Of a stretch of 21,261 nucleotides of DNA, positions 12,457-19,218 are shown piece after piece. The translations under genes and the position numbers were made by a program. Source of the DNA: a virus. Numbering within the stretch: the stretch's first letter is position 1; each line of letters begins with the position of its first letter. The stretch spans positions 1 to 21,261 of the IMG/VR virus record IMGVR_UViG_3300042876_000065; one strand, given 5' to 3'. Under the pieces are notes generated by a model. That model saw only the letters and a list, made by a program, of their open reading frames with translations. It had not been told where the DNA came from and did no database searches.

Positions 12457-12485
12457 TTGACAAATAACACAAACAATGATACAAT
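12457..12485 (+). promoter_or_regulatory. Sigma70-type promoter of the Ro60-like gene
   Basis: TTGACA (12457-12462), 17 bases, TACAAT (12480-12485), then CATTTTAGG. Transcription should start within a few bases of clamp element 3, which then forms the 5' end of the message. Confidence 0.75.
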
Positions 12486-12492
12486 ACATTTT

Positions 12493-12551
12493 AGGATGCA
12501 TTCAGCAACTTTAATCTTTTTCATAATAAGAGCAAAAGCGCATCCTGTTGC
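12493..12551 (+). promoter_or_regulatory. Clamp RNA element 3, pseudoknot in 5' leader
   Basis: AGGATGC (12493-12499) pairs with GCATCCT (12540-12546), and GCAAC (12505-12509) pairs with GTTGC (12547-12551). The order A-B-A'-B' makes an H-type pseudoknot. CTTTT/AAAAG can form an inner hairpin. It ends 11 bases before the AAAGGA ribosome site of the DUF2828 gene. This is the smallest clamp copy, so it shows the minimal motif. A cis-regulatory role, for example binding of the encoded protein to its own leader, is possible. Confidence 0.55.
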
Positions 12552-12574
12552 AAAATTCATAGAAAGGAACTATA

Positions 12575-13999
12575 ATGCAATTCGCAGAAGCAATCAAAAA
12601 CCAAGAAGTTCGTACTACTAATGGTATGAAGGCACGTAAGTCAAGCGCAAACGCTTGTGTAGACTTGTTCTACAACCTAGGTGCAAGCCGAGGTAAAAAC
12701 GTTATCCCAGCATTCACTGCGGCTTATGTCGAGAACAGTGATCTGGCACTGCGTATTGCACAGTGGGCACGTGATGCCCGCGGTGGTTCCGGTGAACGCC
12801 AAGTGTTCCGAGATATTCTTGTTCACTTGGAAAAGACTAACCCAGAAGACGCTATGCGTTTGATGGCGAAGATCCCAGAAATCGGTCGTTATGACGACTT
12901 GCTAGTGTTTAAGACTCAGCCTGTGAAGGCTAAGGCATACACTATGCTTGGCGATGCACTTCGTGCCCGTAACGGTCTCGCGGCTAAGTGGACTCCTCGT
13001 AAGGGTGAAGTCGCACGTGAAATCCGCGAATTCTTCGGAATGACTCCTAAGCAATACCGTAAGAGCCTTGTTGCACTTACTAACGTTGTGGAAACACAAA
13101 TGTGTGCTAAGGATTGGGATAACATCAACTTCTCGCATGTTCCTTCAGTGGCACATGCACGTTACAAGAAGGCGTTTGGCCGTAATGGCACAACTTACGC
13201 TGAATACGTAACTAAGTTGGTTAAGGGCGAAGCAGGTGTCAAAATCAACGCTGGTGCAGTTTTCCCTTACGATGTGTTGAAGGGTGCTATCAACCGATAC
13301 AGCCGTTCAGCTATGTCTAAGACTGAGTTGGATGCATTGCAAGCCCAATGGGACGCATTGCCTAACTACGTCGGTGACGCTAACGTGTTGCCTATGGTTG
13401 ACTCGTCAGGTTCGATGACTTGCGCGGCAGGTGGTTACAACTCTAAGTCAGGCTTGTCTTGCTTGGATGTTGCACTGTCTTTGGGCTTGTACTTCGCTGA
13501 CAAGAACAAGGGTAAGTTCAAGGATACGTTCTTGACTTTCTCTAACACACCAAAGTTGGTTAACTTGAAGGGTAACATCAATCAAAAGATTGACCAAATG
13601 AACACAGGCGAAGTTGCTAACACCAACTTGAATGCGGCGTTCAACTTGATCCTCAAGACAGCGTTGGACAACAATGTTCCTCAAGCAGAAATGCCAGAAA
13701 CATTGGTGATCTTCTCTGACATGCAGTTCGACCAAGGCGTTAAGCACGATGACAGCGCAATCGAAATGATTGCACGTAAGTATGAAGCCGCAGGCTACGC
13801 GATCCCTAAGGTCGTGTTCTGGAACTTGAATGCCGCTTATGGCAACACCCCTGTCAAGTTCGATAAGAGTGGTACCGCTCTTGTCTCTGGTTTCAGCCCA
13901 GCTGTTGCAACTTCTGTATTGTCAGGAGACTTGGAAGACTTCACACCAGAAGCTATCATGTTGAAGACAGTTATGAAGGATCGTTACGACTTGTCGTAA
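12575..13999 (+). CDS. DUF2828/TROVE-like vWA protein, Ro60-related (474 aa)
   Basis: The N-terminal part (about 1-250) is helical with WARDARGGSGERQVFRDIL and IPEIGRYDDLLVF, the blocks shared by TROVE (Ro60) and DUF2828 repeat domains. The C-terminal part is a von Willebrand A domain with a complete MIDAS: DSSGS (276-280), T350 in ANTNL, and D382 in FSDMQFD. FTFSNTP-like and SDMxFD blocks point to DUF2828 more than to classical Ro60. Ro60 proteins bind misfolded RNAs and Y RNAs in bacteria and animals; for DUF2828 the role is unknown. It has its own promoter, the clamp pseudoknot in its leader and two structured RNAs upstream. Codon use is richer in GC than in the upstream operon. Confidence 0.85.
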   Translation: MQFAEAIKNQEVRTTNGMKARKSSANACVDLFYNLGASRGKNVIPAFTAAYVENSDLALRIAQWARDARGGSGERQVFRDILVHLEKTNPEDAMRLMAKIPEIGRYDDLLVFKTQPVKAKAYTMLGDALRARNGLAAKWTPRKGEVAREIREFFGMTPKQYRKSLVALTNVVETQMCAKDWDNINFSHVPSVAHARYKKAFGRNGTTYAEYVTKLVKGEAGVKINAGAVFPYDVLKGAINRYSRSAMSKTELDALQAQWDALPNYVGDANVLPMVDSSGSMTCAAGGYNSKSGLSCLDVALSLGLYFADKNKGKFKDTFLTFSNTPKLVNLKGNINQKIDQMNTGEVANTNLNAAFNLILKTALDNNVPQAEMPETLVIFSDMQFDQGVKHDDSAIEMIARKYEAAGYAIPKVVFWNLNAAYGNTPVKFDKSGTALVSGFSPAVATSVLSGDLEDFTPEAIMLKTVMKDRYDLS

Positions 14000-14202
14000 T
14001 TGAAACACCCGGCTACACTTCTCCGTTAAAGAAGTGCGTTATTGTCTGACGATACATGACGATGTGCATAAGGTCTACAGCAAGGCTCCTTTAGAGCGAC
14101 TTGGCAAATCCTTAGGTGGACGACAGCCTAACCAGAAGAGGCAACGTGAGACAGTGTAAACAACTAAGACCGGGGCTCTTGTGGTGAGAGTATCCGGTCA
14201 AC
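14000..14202 (+). ncRNA. Structured stretch between convergent genes
   Basis: No gene is seen. CACTTCT-CCGTTAA-AGAAGTG (14016-14036) and GACCGG/CCGGTC (14168-14199) with inner CTCT/AGAG are clear hairpins. AGGTCTACAGCAAGG near 14081 resembles the 5' part of the clamp motif but has no good partner strand. The last hairpin may end transcription from one or both sides. Confidence 0.45.
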
Positions 14203-14772
14203 CTATTTGAAGCGAGGGCCCCAAGCGTGTCCAACAAGACTAAAGCGTGTGCCCCTTGTAATCTCGGTTACTGAATGAATGTAATGACTAGGAAAGAATA
14301 TTCCTGTTCCTTGTTTTCTATTGCAGTTATAAGAACCGATCATCAAGTCGCCGCCTTCATATTCTTGTTCATCTGACAGTTGTACAATCAGGTTCATTTT
14401 TCTTTCAATTCCCCGTTCAGTGTTGATTAGGATGTCACTGTGAGGTCCGAACACATCACCTTCGATATATGATTTGATTTCATATGGTTCAAGGAAATCT
14501 ATCGATGGATTTTCAATATCACAAAACTGTTCCCATGCTGAATCTAAAATGTCGTATATACGATGATTGTGTTGAAACACCAAGCAGGTGTAAAAAGAGG
14601 CAAAACAATCTTCTGACTTGCTACCTCGACGGTGCAATCCTGATAGGTCCTTGTCTAACGCAAACTCACGTAATTCTTCTGCTACTTCTTTGGTTACTAA
14701 ATTGGGTATCTCGGTTACCAAACTTTTGAAGCTCGCAATTGCTAGTGGTTTGTTTTGAACGGGTAAGAACAT
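14203..14772 (-). CDS. Prolyl 4-hydroxylase-like 2OG-Fe(II) oxygenase, PKHD type (189 aa)
   Basis: The iron site is complete: GPHSDI (H111, D113), YEGGDLMIG, then FFPSHYIHSVTEITRGTRFSLVGHAWG with H166 and the 2-oxoglutarate-binding R176. This is the classic order of the PKHD/P4H family, and the length is normal. Members hydroxylate proline or other residues and small molecules. It is transcribed against the genes on both sides, and its ATG lies 5 bases after a minus-strand AATAAATA box, like the late genes. Confidence 0.88.
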   Translation of the reverse strand: MFLPVQNKPLAIASFKSLVTEIPNLVTKEVAEELREFALDKDLSGLHRRGSKSEDCFASFYTCLVFQHNHRIYDILDSAWEQFCDIENPSIDFLEPYEIKSYIEGDVFGPHSDILINTERGIERKMNLIVQLSDEQEYEGGDLMIGSYNCNRKQGTGIFFPSHYIHSVTEITRGTRFSLVGHAWGPRFK

Positions 14773-14777
14773 GAAAG

Positions 14778-14785
14778 TATTTATT
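14778..14785 (-). promoter_or_regulatory. Late promoter-like box, minus strand
   Basis: AATAAATA on the minus strand (TATTTATT on the given strand), followed by CTTTC and the ATG of the hydroxylase gene. The spacing is the same as at 5909. Confidence 0.5.
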
Positions 14786-14812
14786 GCAAATAATAGTGAA
14801 GTGTGATAAAAT
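14784..14812 (+). promoter_or_regulatory. Possible sigma70-type promoter, weak
   Basis: TTGCAA (14784-14789), 17 bases, TAAAAT (14807-14812) with TGTGA just upstream. It precedes two small genes. Both boxes deviate from consensus. Confidence 0.4.
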
Positions 14813-14857
14813 AGAGTCTTCTCAGCACTAGAGTAAATAATTAACTAAGAGGATATT

Positions 14858-15025
14858 ATGAGTTGTAGAGGTTATTCCCCAAAAGCAGTTAGTCTGCCAA
14901 AATCAGTTAAACGTGCCGCGGCACGTATTCAAGATGCACATACACGTGGAGCATTCATCAAGAGTTATGTAACGATTCTTGAAAGTGAATCACGCTCATT
15001 TGGAGGCAAAGGAGATAAGAAATGA
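14858..15025 (+). CDS. Small hypothetical basic protein (55 aa)
   Basis: The frame MSCRGYSPKAVSLPKSVKRA... ends SFGGKGDKK and is rich in lysine and arginine. A good AAGAGG ribosome site lies 8-13 bases upstream. It overlaps the next gene by ATGA. The central AAARIQDAHTRGAFIKSYV stretch is probably helical. The family is unknown; a small nucleic-acid-binding or structural accessory protein is possible. Confidence 0.65.
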   Translation: MSCRGYSPKAVSLPKSVKRAAARIQDAHTRGAFIKSYVTILESESRSFGGKGDKK

Positions 15026-15210
15026 GTAAGGGTTCTCGACCTCGCCCATTCAGTGTAAGTCCAAGTGAGTTCAACGAAAACATGGACAGAATCTTTGGTG
15101 CTAAGCCAAAGCGTGAACAATATGTTCCACCTCCCCTTCCTGATATGAGCGAAGAAAAGAAAACAATTGACTGGGGTACAGAAAATAAAACCCCCGATCA
15201 AGGAAGCTAA
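15022..15210 (+). CDS. Small hypothetical protein (62 aa)
   Basis: MSKGSRPRPFSVSPSEFNENMDRIFG is a pattern I associate with small conserved phage proteins of unknown function. The tail is proline-rich (YVPPPLPDM) and acidic. It is translationally coupled to the previous gene by ATGA with AAAGGAGA upstream. tRNA-Val starts 13 bases after its stop. Confidence 0.7.
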   Translation: MSKGSRPRPFSVSPSEFNENMDRIFGAKPKREQYVPPPLPDMSEEKKTIDWGTENKTPDQGS

Positions 15211-15223
15211 ATAAAATATCAAC

Positions 15224-15298
15224 GCCTCGTTAACTCAGTGGTAGAGTGTCTCCTTTACACGGAGAAGGTCGGCAGTTCGAAACTGTCACGAGGTACCA
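15224..15298 (+). tRNA. tRNA-Val(TAC), second copy
   Basis: The acceptor GCCTCGT pairs with ACGAGGT, the anticodon arm is TCTCC-TTTACAC-GGAGA, and ACCA is encoded. The sequence differs from the copy at 5757, so it is not a recent duplicate. Confidence 0.93.
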
Positions 15299-15305
15299 AT
15301 CAAAT

Positions 15306-15381
15306 GCGGGTATAGCTCAGTTGGTAGAGCACTTCCTTGCCAAGGAAGATGTCGAGAGTTCGAGTCTCTTTGCCCGCTCCA
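15306..15381 (+). tRNA. tRNA-Gly(GCC)
   Basis: The acceptor GCGGGTA pairs with TGCCCGC, the D arm is TAGCTCAGTTGGTAGAGC, the anticodon arm is CTTCC-TTGCCAA-GGAAG, and TCCA is encoded. Confidence 0.96.
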
Positions 15382-15408
15382 AGTTTATTAACTAAACGAA
15401 AGCAAAAA

Positions 15409-15624
15409 ATGACAACAGAAAGCAGAGCACGGTATACTAGTGAAGAAGCCGCAATCGCAGTGGGTAATCGATATGATTTGGTTCTAATTGCATCTGCAAG
15501 AGTTCGTGAATTGAAACGAGGTCACATGCCCAAGGTTACTACTACCGCAGGAACAACAGTAACTGCCCTTCAAGAAATCGAAAAGGGCCTAGTAGGTCGC
15601 GAATACTTGAAACGTGTCAAGTGA
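15409..15624 (+). CDS. rpoZ: RNA polymerase omega subunit homologue (71 aa)
   Basis: The core VGNRYDLVLIASARVRELKRG matches the signature of bacterial RpoZ (GNRFDLVLIAxxRARxL), and TTVTALQEIEKGLVG matches its second block (xPTVxALREIAxGLV). Omega helps assemble and stabilise host RNA polymerase and in proteobacteria forms part of one ppGpp-binding site. The length fits the conserved core of omega. I chose ATG 15409 because it starts just ahead of the homology; longer frames run through tRNA-Gly. The phage may use it to support or alter host polymerase. No strong ribosome site is seen (CGAAAGCAAAAA). Confidence 0.85.
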   Translation: MTTESRARYTSEEAAIAVGNRYDLVLIASARVRELKRGHMPKVTTTAGTTVTALQEIEKGLVGREYLKRVK

Positions 15625-16285
15625 TATTGTAGGTATCATCGGTCCCGGTGGAGAAGGTGGGACGTTCTTAGATTGGACGTTACCCTATCTCGCCGGTCCG
15701 ACCTAGATGAGATATATTATTGTAGACAGAATCTCAAATAAAATAATAAACTCAGCGGCGCAGTTAATCTCAACTAATCCAATAACTAGTTCTGGCAACG
15801 CACATAAACATAAGAAAACACATCCCACTGAGGCATTAGTTAAACCATGCATAGACTTGTACCGAAAAGTTACTGATTCTAAAATCAAGCTATTGACGAT
15901 GTACATTGTAGCATCAAGTGAATCATATGCTAATGGTGAGTCTTATTCAGAATTAGCAAGGCGAATCTGTAGGCAGAATGCCGAAATGCCTATCATTCAT
16001 TTTTATCATCCTGATAACATGAGTGATAAACTTGCACATAGAATTCATCTACATATCCCTGAATTGTCTCAAACTATTACTGAGATTAAAAATAGTGTTC
16101 TGGCTTCATGCAATGAACCAGATAAAATAATCATTGATCCTAACGTTTATCCTCTAAACATAGAGACAATGTTTTCAGACCTCGATACTGAAATACATAA
16201 AATATTTGCTTGGTTAAATTTACCAATAGACGAAGCAAGATACACTGCTTGGTTACCTGTCTACCGAGCATGGCAACAAGCCTAA
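15614..16285 (+). pseudogene. Sulfotransferase-like gene with in-frame amber codon
   Basis: A GTG at 15614 opens a frame reading VGIIGPGGEGGTFLDWTLPYLAGPT, which is the P-loop start of phage sulfotransferase-like proteins. After 30 codons comes TAG (15704-15706), and the same frame continues at once with ATG and 192 residues that carry the expected follow-on (NPITSSGNAHKHKKTHP). Read-through would give 223 residues. A TGA at 15608 rules out an earlier start. It could be a mutated gene, two parts joined by reinitiation at TAGATG, amber read-through, or a base error. None of the tRNAs in the window has a CTA anticodon. Confidence 0.65.
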
Positions 16286-16305
16286 ACTTACTACTTTTGT
16301 AGTAC

Positions 16306-16334
16306 TTGACTTTAATACCCAAACACTGTATAAT
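16306..16334 (+). promoter_or_regulatory. Sigma70-type promoter
   Basis: TTGACT (16306-16311), 17 bases, TATAAT (16329-16334). It precedes the 57-residue gene and the phosphatase. The spacer contains CCCAAAC, the reverse complement of a GTTTGGG found in the promoters at 17943 and 19219. A small hairpin TACTAC/GTAGTA lies just upstream. Confidence 0.78.
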
Positions 16335-16364
16335 GTAGAAATACAAAAGAAAGAGTGTATCCAA

Positions 16365-16538
16365 ATGAAACAAGTCGTTTACAAAGGTTCAGTGTTAGCT
16401 AAAGGTAGTACTGCACTTGAACTGTGGGAAAACTGGCAAAAAGAAAAGAAAGATCGGAACGCCGCTCAAAAGAAGCTGGACGTCCATATGAAAGAAGTCG
16501 AACAGCGTCACCGAGACTTGCTGGATCGATACAAATAA
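16365..16538 (+). CDS. Small coiled-coil-like hypothetical protein (57 aa)
   Basis: The frame MKQVVYKGSVLAKGSTALELWENW is followed by a long charged helix (QKEKKDRNAAQKKLDVHMKEVEQRHRDLLDRYK). It starts 31 bases after the -10 box and ends 14 bases before the phosphatase gene. AAAGAAAGAG upstream may serve as ribosome site. The helix could form a coiled coil. The function is unknown. Confidence 0.7.
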   Translation: MKQVVYKGSVLAKGSTALELWENWQKEKKDRNAAQKKLDVHMKEVEQRHRDLLDRYK

Positions 16539-16552
16539 GAAAAGAGAATAAT

Positions 16553-17020
16553 ATGCCTTGGATTGAAAATTGTGCGGCTGATGATATCCCAAAGAGATTT
16601 CACCACGAAGCCGGTGAGAATAGTATGCTGATTAGCATTACAGACCCAGCAAGTTGGAGACCAACTCCTGCTCACAAGTTCAAAGAGATTCACAATTTTG
16701 AATTCTTGGATATTGAAAAAGACGATTTTGCATTGGACGAGGCAATGCGTTGTAGTCAAGAGCAAGCAAACGAATTAGTCCGATTGTTGCAACATGCAAA
16801 GGAAAATCGAATGAACGTTGTGGTTCATTGCTTTGCAGGTATCTGTCGCAGTGGTGCAGTGTGTGAGGTTGGTGTCATGATGGGTTTTGAAGACACTGGC
16901 AGATTTCGCAGTCCTAACTTGCTTGTCAAGCATCGCATGATGCGCGCCCTCGGCTGGACCTACGATGAGGATGAGAAACCGAATGTCGATGACTGGAGAA
17001 CTTTTAGGAACGACAATTAA
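16553..17020 (+). CDS. Dual-specificity/tyrosine phosphatase-like protein (155 aa)
   Basis: VVHCFAGICRSGAV is the HCx5R(S) signature of cysteine-based phosphatases (C93, R99), preceded by the strand NVVVHC. DIEKDDFALDEAM may hold the general acid loop. Such phage enzymes may act on phosphoproteins or on RNA 5' triphosphates; which applies here is not shown. Starts further upstream would run back through the 57-residue gene in another frame, so ATG 16553 after AAAGAGAATA is preferred. Confidence 0.82.
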   Translation: MPWIENCAADDIPKRFHHEAGENSMLISITDPASWRPTPAHKFKEIHNFEFLDIEKDDFALDEAMRCSQEQANELVRLLQHAKENRMNVVVHCFAGICRSGAVCEVGVMMGFEDTGRFRSPNLLVKHRMMRALGWTYDEDEKPNVDDWRTFRNDN

Positions 17021-17040
17021 TGATAAAAGTGCTTGGTTGG

Positions 17041-17048
17041 GATAAATA
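17041..17048 (+). promoter_or_regulatory. Late promoter-like box before homing endonuclease
   Basis: GATAAATA, 17 bases before the ATG at 17066, with AGGAG (17056-17060) between. T4 endonuclease genes are often carried with their own late promoter. Confidence 0.5.
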
Positions 17049-17065
17049 AGTATATAGGAGAAATC

Positions 17066-17716
17066 ATGAATACTTATCCAACTAAAGCAAAACCGTATGT
17101 TTATCGCTGTACTAACAAAATCACTGGTCATTTTTATATAGGATATCGTGAGGCGAATGTTAAACTGAATAGGATACCAGAAATTGATTTTCCGTTATAT
17201 AAGAGTTCTTCAAAAGCAGTTAAGGACAACTTTGACAATTTTGAATGGACTATCGTAGCAGAATTTGAGACTGGTAAAGATGCGTATTCATTTGAGCAAA
17301 AATTGATTCATGAGCACTGGAATGAACCATTACTCTTGAACGAACATTGCTGTCACAATGAACAACAATTCAGAAGATCGGCACCACCGTGGAATAAAGG
17401 AAGAACAGGGTTATATAGCAGAACTGATGATACCAGGCAGAAAATAAAACAAAAACGAGCACTTCAAGTTATGGGAGAATCTCCTTTAAAGGGAAAGTCA
17501 TATAATGATATTCACGGGGAAGATGCAGTATCTTTGAAGAAGAAAATTTCTGAAAAAATGTTAAGCGCAGGTATAAAAAGAACCGAAGAGTTTAAAGAAA
17601 ATTTGAGAAAACCAAAAGAGAAAATCACTTGCCCACATTGCGGTAAAACAGGGGGTGGTGGTTCAATGATTCAATGGCACTTTGATAAATGTAAAAATAG
17701 GAATTTAGATGTTTAA
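17066..17716 (+). CDS. GIY-YIG homing endonuclease (216 aa)
   Basis: PYVYRCTNKITGHFYIGYR carries the GIY-YIG core (Y11-V-Y13, then Y24-I-G26, R28), and SFEQKLIHEH supplies the catalytic glutamate region. The middle part (PWNKG, GESPLKGKSYNDIHGE, KKKISEKM) is of the NUMOD3 DNA-binding type. The C-terminus CPHCGKTGGGGSMIQWHFDKC is a C2HC zinc finger common in phage members. It should cut DNA to spread its own gene. ATG 17066 follows AGGAG; a TTG at 17033 would add residues made of promoter sequence. AT-rich codon use sets it apart from its neighbours, as expected for a mobile gene. Confidence 0.9.
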   Translation: MNTYPTKAKPYVYRCTNKITGHFYIGYREANVKLNRIPEIDFPLYKSSSKAVKDNFDNFEWTIVAEFETGKDAYSFEQKLIHEHWNEPLLLNEHCCHNEQQFRRSAPPWNKGRTGLYSRTDDTRQKIKQKRALQVMGESPLKGKSYNDIHGEDAVSLKKKISEKMLSAGIKRTEEFKENLRKPKEKITCPHCGKTGGGGSMIQWHFDKCKNRNLDV

Positions 17717-17939
17717 AGTAATAGGCAAAGATGTAGAATATGAAGTTCATTCACTGGATGACGCCATGTTCTTGGCAAAAAAGATGAACGAATTCGTGAC
17801 CATACGTGGTCAAGATGGAATGGAATTTGTAGGCAAGTTTGGTGTTGATTCAGTGAAAGATGGTAAGTGCCCTGACGGTGTCGCTTACGACTGGAACAAG
17901 GCATCACGCATCGGTGCTCCAAAACGAGTCAGAGTTTAA
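17709..17939 (+). CDS. Small hypothetical protein (76 aa)
   Basis: MFKVIGKDVEYEVHSLDDAMFLAKKMNEFVTIRG suggests an alpha/beta fold with strand, helix, strand; the tail is basic (RIGAPKRVRV). It overlaps the end of the endonuclease gene by 8 bases, so the mobile gene was probably inserted directly upstream of it. No family is recognised. Confidence 0.65.
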   Translation: MFKVIGKDVEYEVHSLDDAMFLAKKMNEFVTIRGQDGMEFVGKFGVDSVKDGKCPDGVAYDWNKASRIGAPKRVRV

Positions 17940-17942
17940 TAC

Positions 17943-17971
17943 TTGACAATAAATCGGTTTGGGCATATAAT
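17943..17971 (+). promoter_or_regulatory. Sigma70-type promoter of the RNA repair genes
   Basis: TTGACA (17943-17948), 17 bases, TATAAT (17966-17971). It shares GTTTGGGCATATAAT with the promoter at 19219. A strong ribosome site AAAGGAG follows at 17986-17992. Confidence 0.85.
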
Positions 17972-17998
17972 CAATCTATTGAATGAAAGGAGCATAGT

Positions 17999-18190
17999 AT
18001 GGGTTACAATACAAAACACTTTGACCATGAAGCACACTATGCTTCCAAGTCAACAAAAGAACTTGAGGCACTGTTAAAACAGGCTGAAAAGTTTGTACAG
18101 GATCATCCTAAGTTTGAATTCAGTTGGCACAATGAGTATCGCCATAAATTGAAACTGTTGATTGCAGAAAGAATTGGAAAAAGAAAATGA
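17999..18190 (+). CDS. Small hypothetical protein (63 aa)
   Basis: MGYNTKHFDHEAHYASKSTKELEALLKQAEKFVQDHP is followed by a basic helix ending ERIGKRK. It is histidine- and lysine-rich and predicted helical. It has a strong AAAGGAG site, is first gene after the promoter and overlaps the phosphoesterase start by ATGA. The function is unknown. Confidence 0.72.
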   Translation: MGYNTKHFDHEAHYASKSTKELEALLKQAEKFVQDHPKFEFSWHNEYRHKLKLLIAERIGKRK

Positions 18191-18729
18191 CAAAATGGAT
18201 TACAAGTGACCTGCATTTCGGTCACGCAAATATTATGAAGTTCTGCCCAGTAACACGGGCAGGCTTCACTGACACCGATCACATGCGTGAGCAAATGATC
18301 TCCGAGTGGAACCGTGACGTTAAGCCAGAAGATGAAACATTCATTCTGGGTGACTTTGCATTCTTGCCGGCTAAGGATGCAGTCGCAATCTTGCGCCGAT
18401 TGAACGGTACAAAGATTTTGATTGAAGGTAATCACGACCGCAAACTGTTGAACGACCCTAGTTTCCGTAATGAGTTCAAAGAAGTTCACCAGTACTTGCG
18501 TTATGTGCATGAAGGCACTACTGTGATTATGTTGCACTATCCTATCTTGGAATGGGACCAGATGCATCGTGGAGCAGTTCATTTCTATGGACACGTTCAT
18601 GGTGCAAAGACTGGTATGGAAAAGTATCGTTGTCGTGACGTAGCGTTTGACGCTACTGGTCGAGTTGTTAGCAACTTGGACATGATGATTAAAGACGCAT
18701 TGAAAGGTGAGATTAAGTCTCACCACTAA
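18187..18729 (+). CDS. Calcineurin-like metallophosphoesterase (180 aa)
   Basis: All five metal-binding blocks are present: SDLHFGH (D8, H10), GDFAF, GNHDR, LHYPI and GHVHG. This is a complete binuclear phosphoesterase of the small phage type. It starts the block phosphoesterase, 5' kinase, RNA ligase; in bacterial Pnkp the same three activities lie in one protein, where the phosphoesterase removes 2',3'-cyclic or 3' phosphates from cut RNA. That role here is inferred from context. Ten bases separate it from the kinase gene, which has its own AAGGAG. Confidence 0.88.
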   Translation: MTKWITSDLHFGHANIMKFCPVTRAGFTDTDHMREQMISEWNRDVKPEDETFILGDFAFLPAKDAVAILRRLNGTKILIEGNHDRKLLNDPSFRNEFKEVHQYLRYVHEGTTVIMLHYPILEWDQMHRGAVHFYGHVHGAKTGMEKYRCRDVAFDATGRVVSNLDMMIKDALKGEIKSHH

Positions 18730-18738
18730 GGAGAAAGT

Positions 18739-19200
18739 ATGCCAAAGTGTTATCAACTGATTGGAGTGCCTGGCGCAGGCAAGAGTACTTGGATTAAGAA
18801 CCAAGAGTGGGCTAACGATTGTGTGGTTGTTTCTACTGACGAGTTCGTAGAAGATTACGCAAAAGAAGTAGGCTCAACATACAGTGATGTATTTGACGAC
18901 TACATGCCTACTGCTGTCAAGTTGATGGCTGATAAGGTTGTTCGTGCCCGTAATGCAGGTAAAGATATTATCTGGGACCAAACATCTACTAGCGAAGGCT
19001 CACGTAGAAAGAAGTTCAATATGTTACCTGACTATGAACACATTGCGGTGGTGTTTAAGACTCCTGAAATGGATGAATTGAAGCGCCGTCTTGCATCGCG
19101 CCCAGGCAAGAATATCCCATCGCACGTGATGGTTCAAATGATTCGCAGTTTTGTAATGCCCACACTAGATGAAGGCTTCACTGAAATTCGAGTAGTATAA
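18739..19200 (+). CDS. Polynucleotide 5'-kinase-like P-loop protein (153 aa)
   Basis: Walker A GVPGAGKST (9-17) is followed by STDEF with D34, which matches the general base of T4 polynucleotide kinase, and by RRLASRPGKNIPSHVMVQMIRSF, which matches its arginine lid. T4 Pnk has an added 3' phosphatase domain; this protein stops after the kinase domain, so the upstream phosphoesterase may replace it. The likely role is to phosphorylate 5'-OH ends of cut tRNA before ligation. A zeta-toxin-like kinase is the alternative. Confidence 0.82.
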   Translation: MPKCYQLIGVPGAGKSTWIKNQEWANDCVVVSTDEFVEDYAKEVGSTYSDVFDDYMPTAVKLMADKVVRARNAGKDIIWDQTSTSEGSRRKKFNMLPDYEHIAVVFKTPEMDELKRRLASRPGKNIPSHVMVQMIRSFVMPTLDEGFTEIRVV

Positions 19201-19218
19201 AGTATTACTTTTCAGTGG

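Noticed and set aside
15704-15706. General amber recoding of the phage
   Set aside because: No tRNA with CTA anticodon is in the window and TAG ends the SGNH-like gene at 2503.
18103-18804. Long minus-strand frame of 233 residues
   Set aside because: It is opposite the phosphoesterase and kinase genes, whose catalytic motifs are complete; it has no start signals or recognisable motif.
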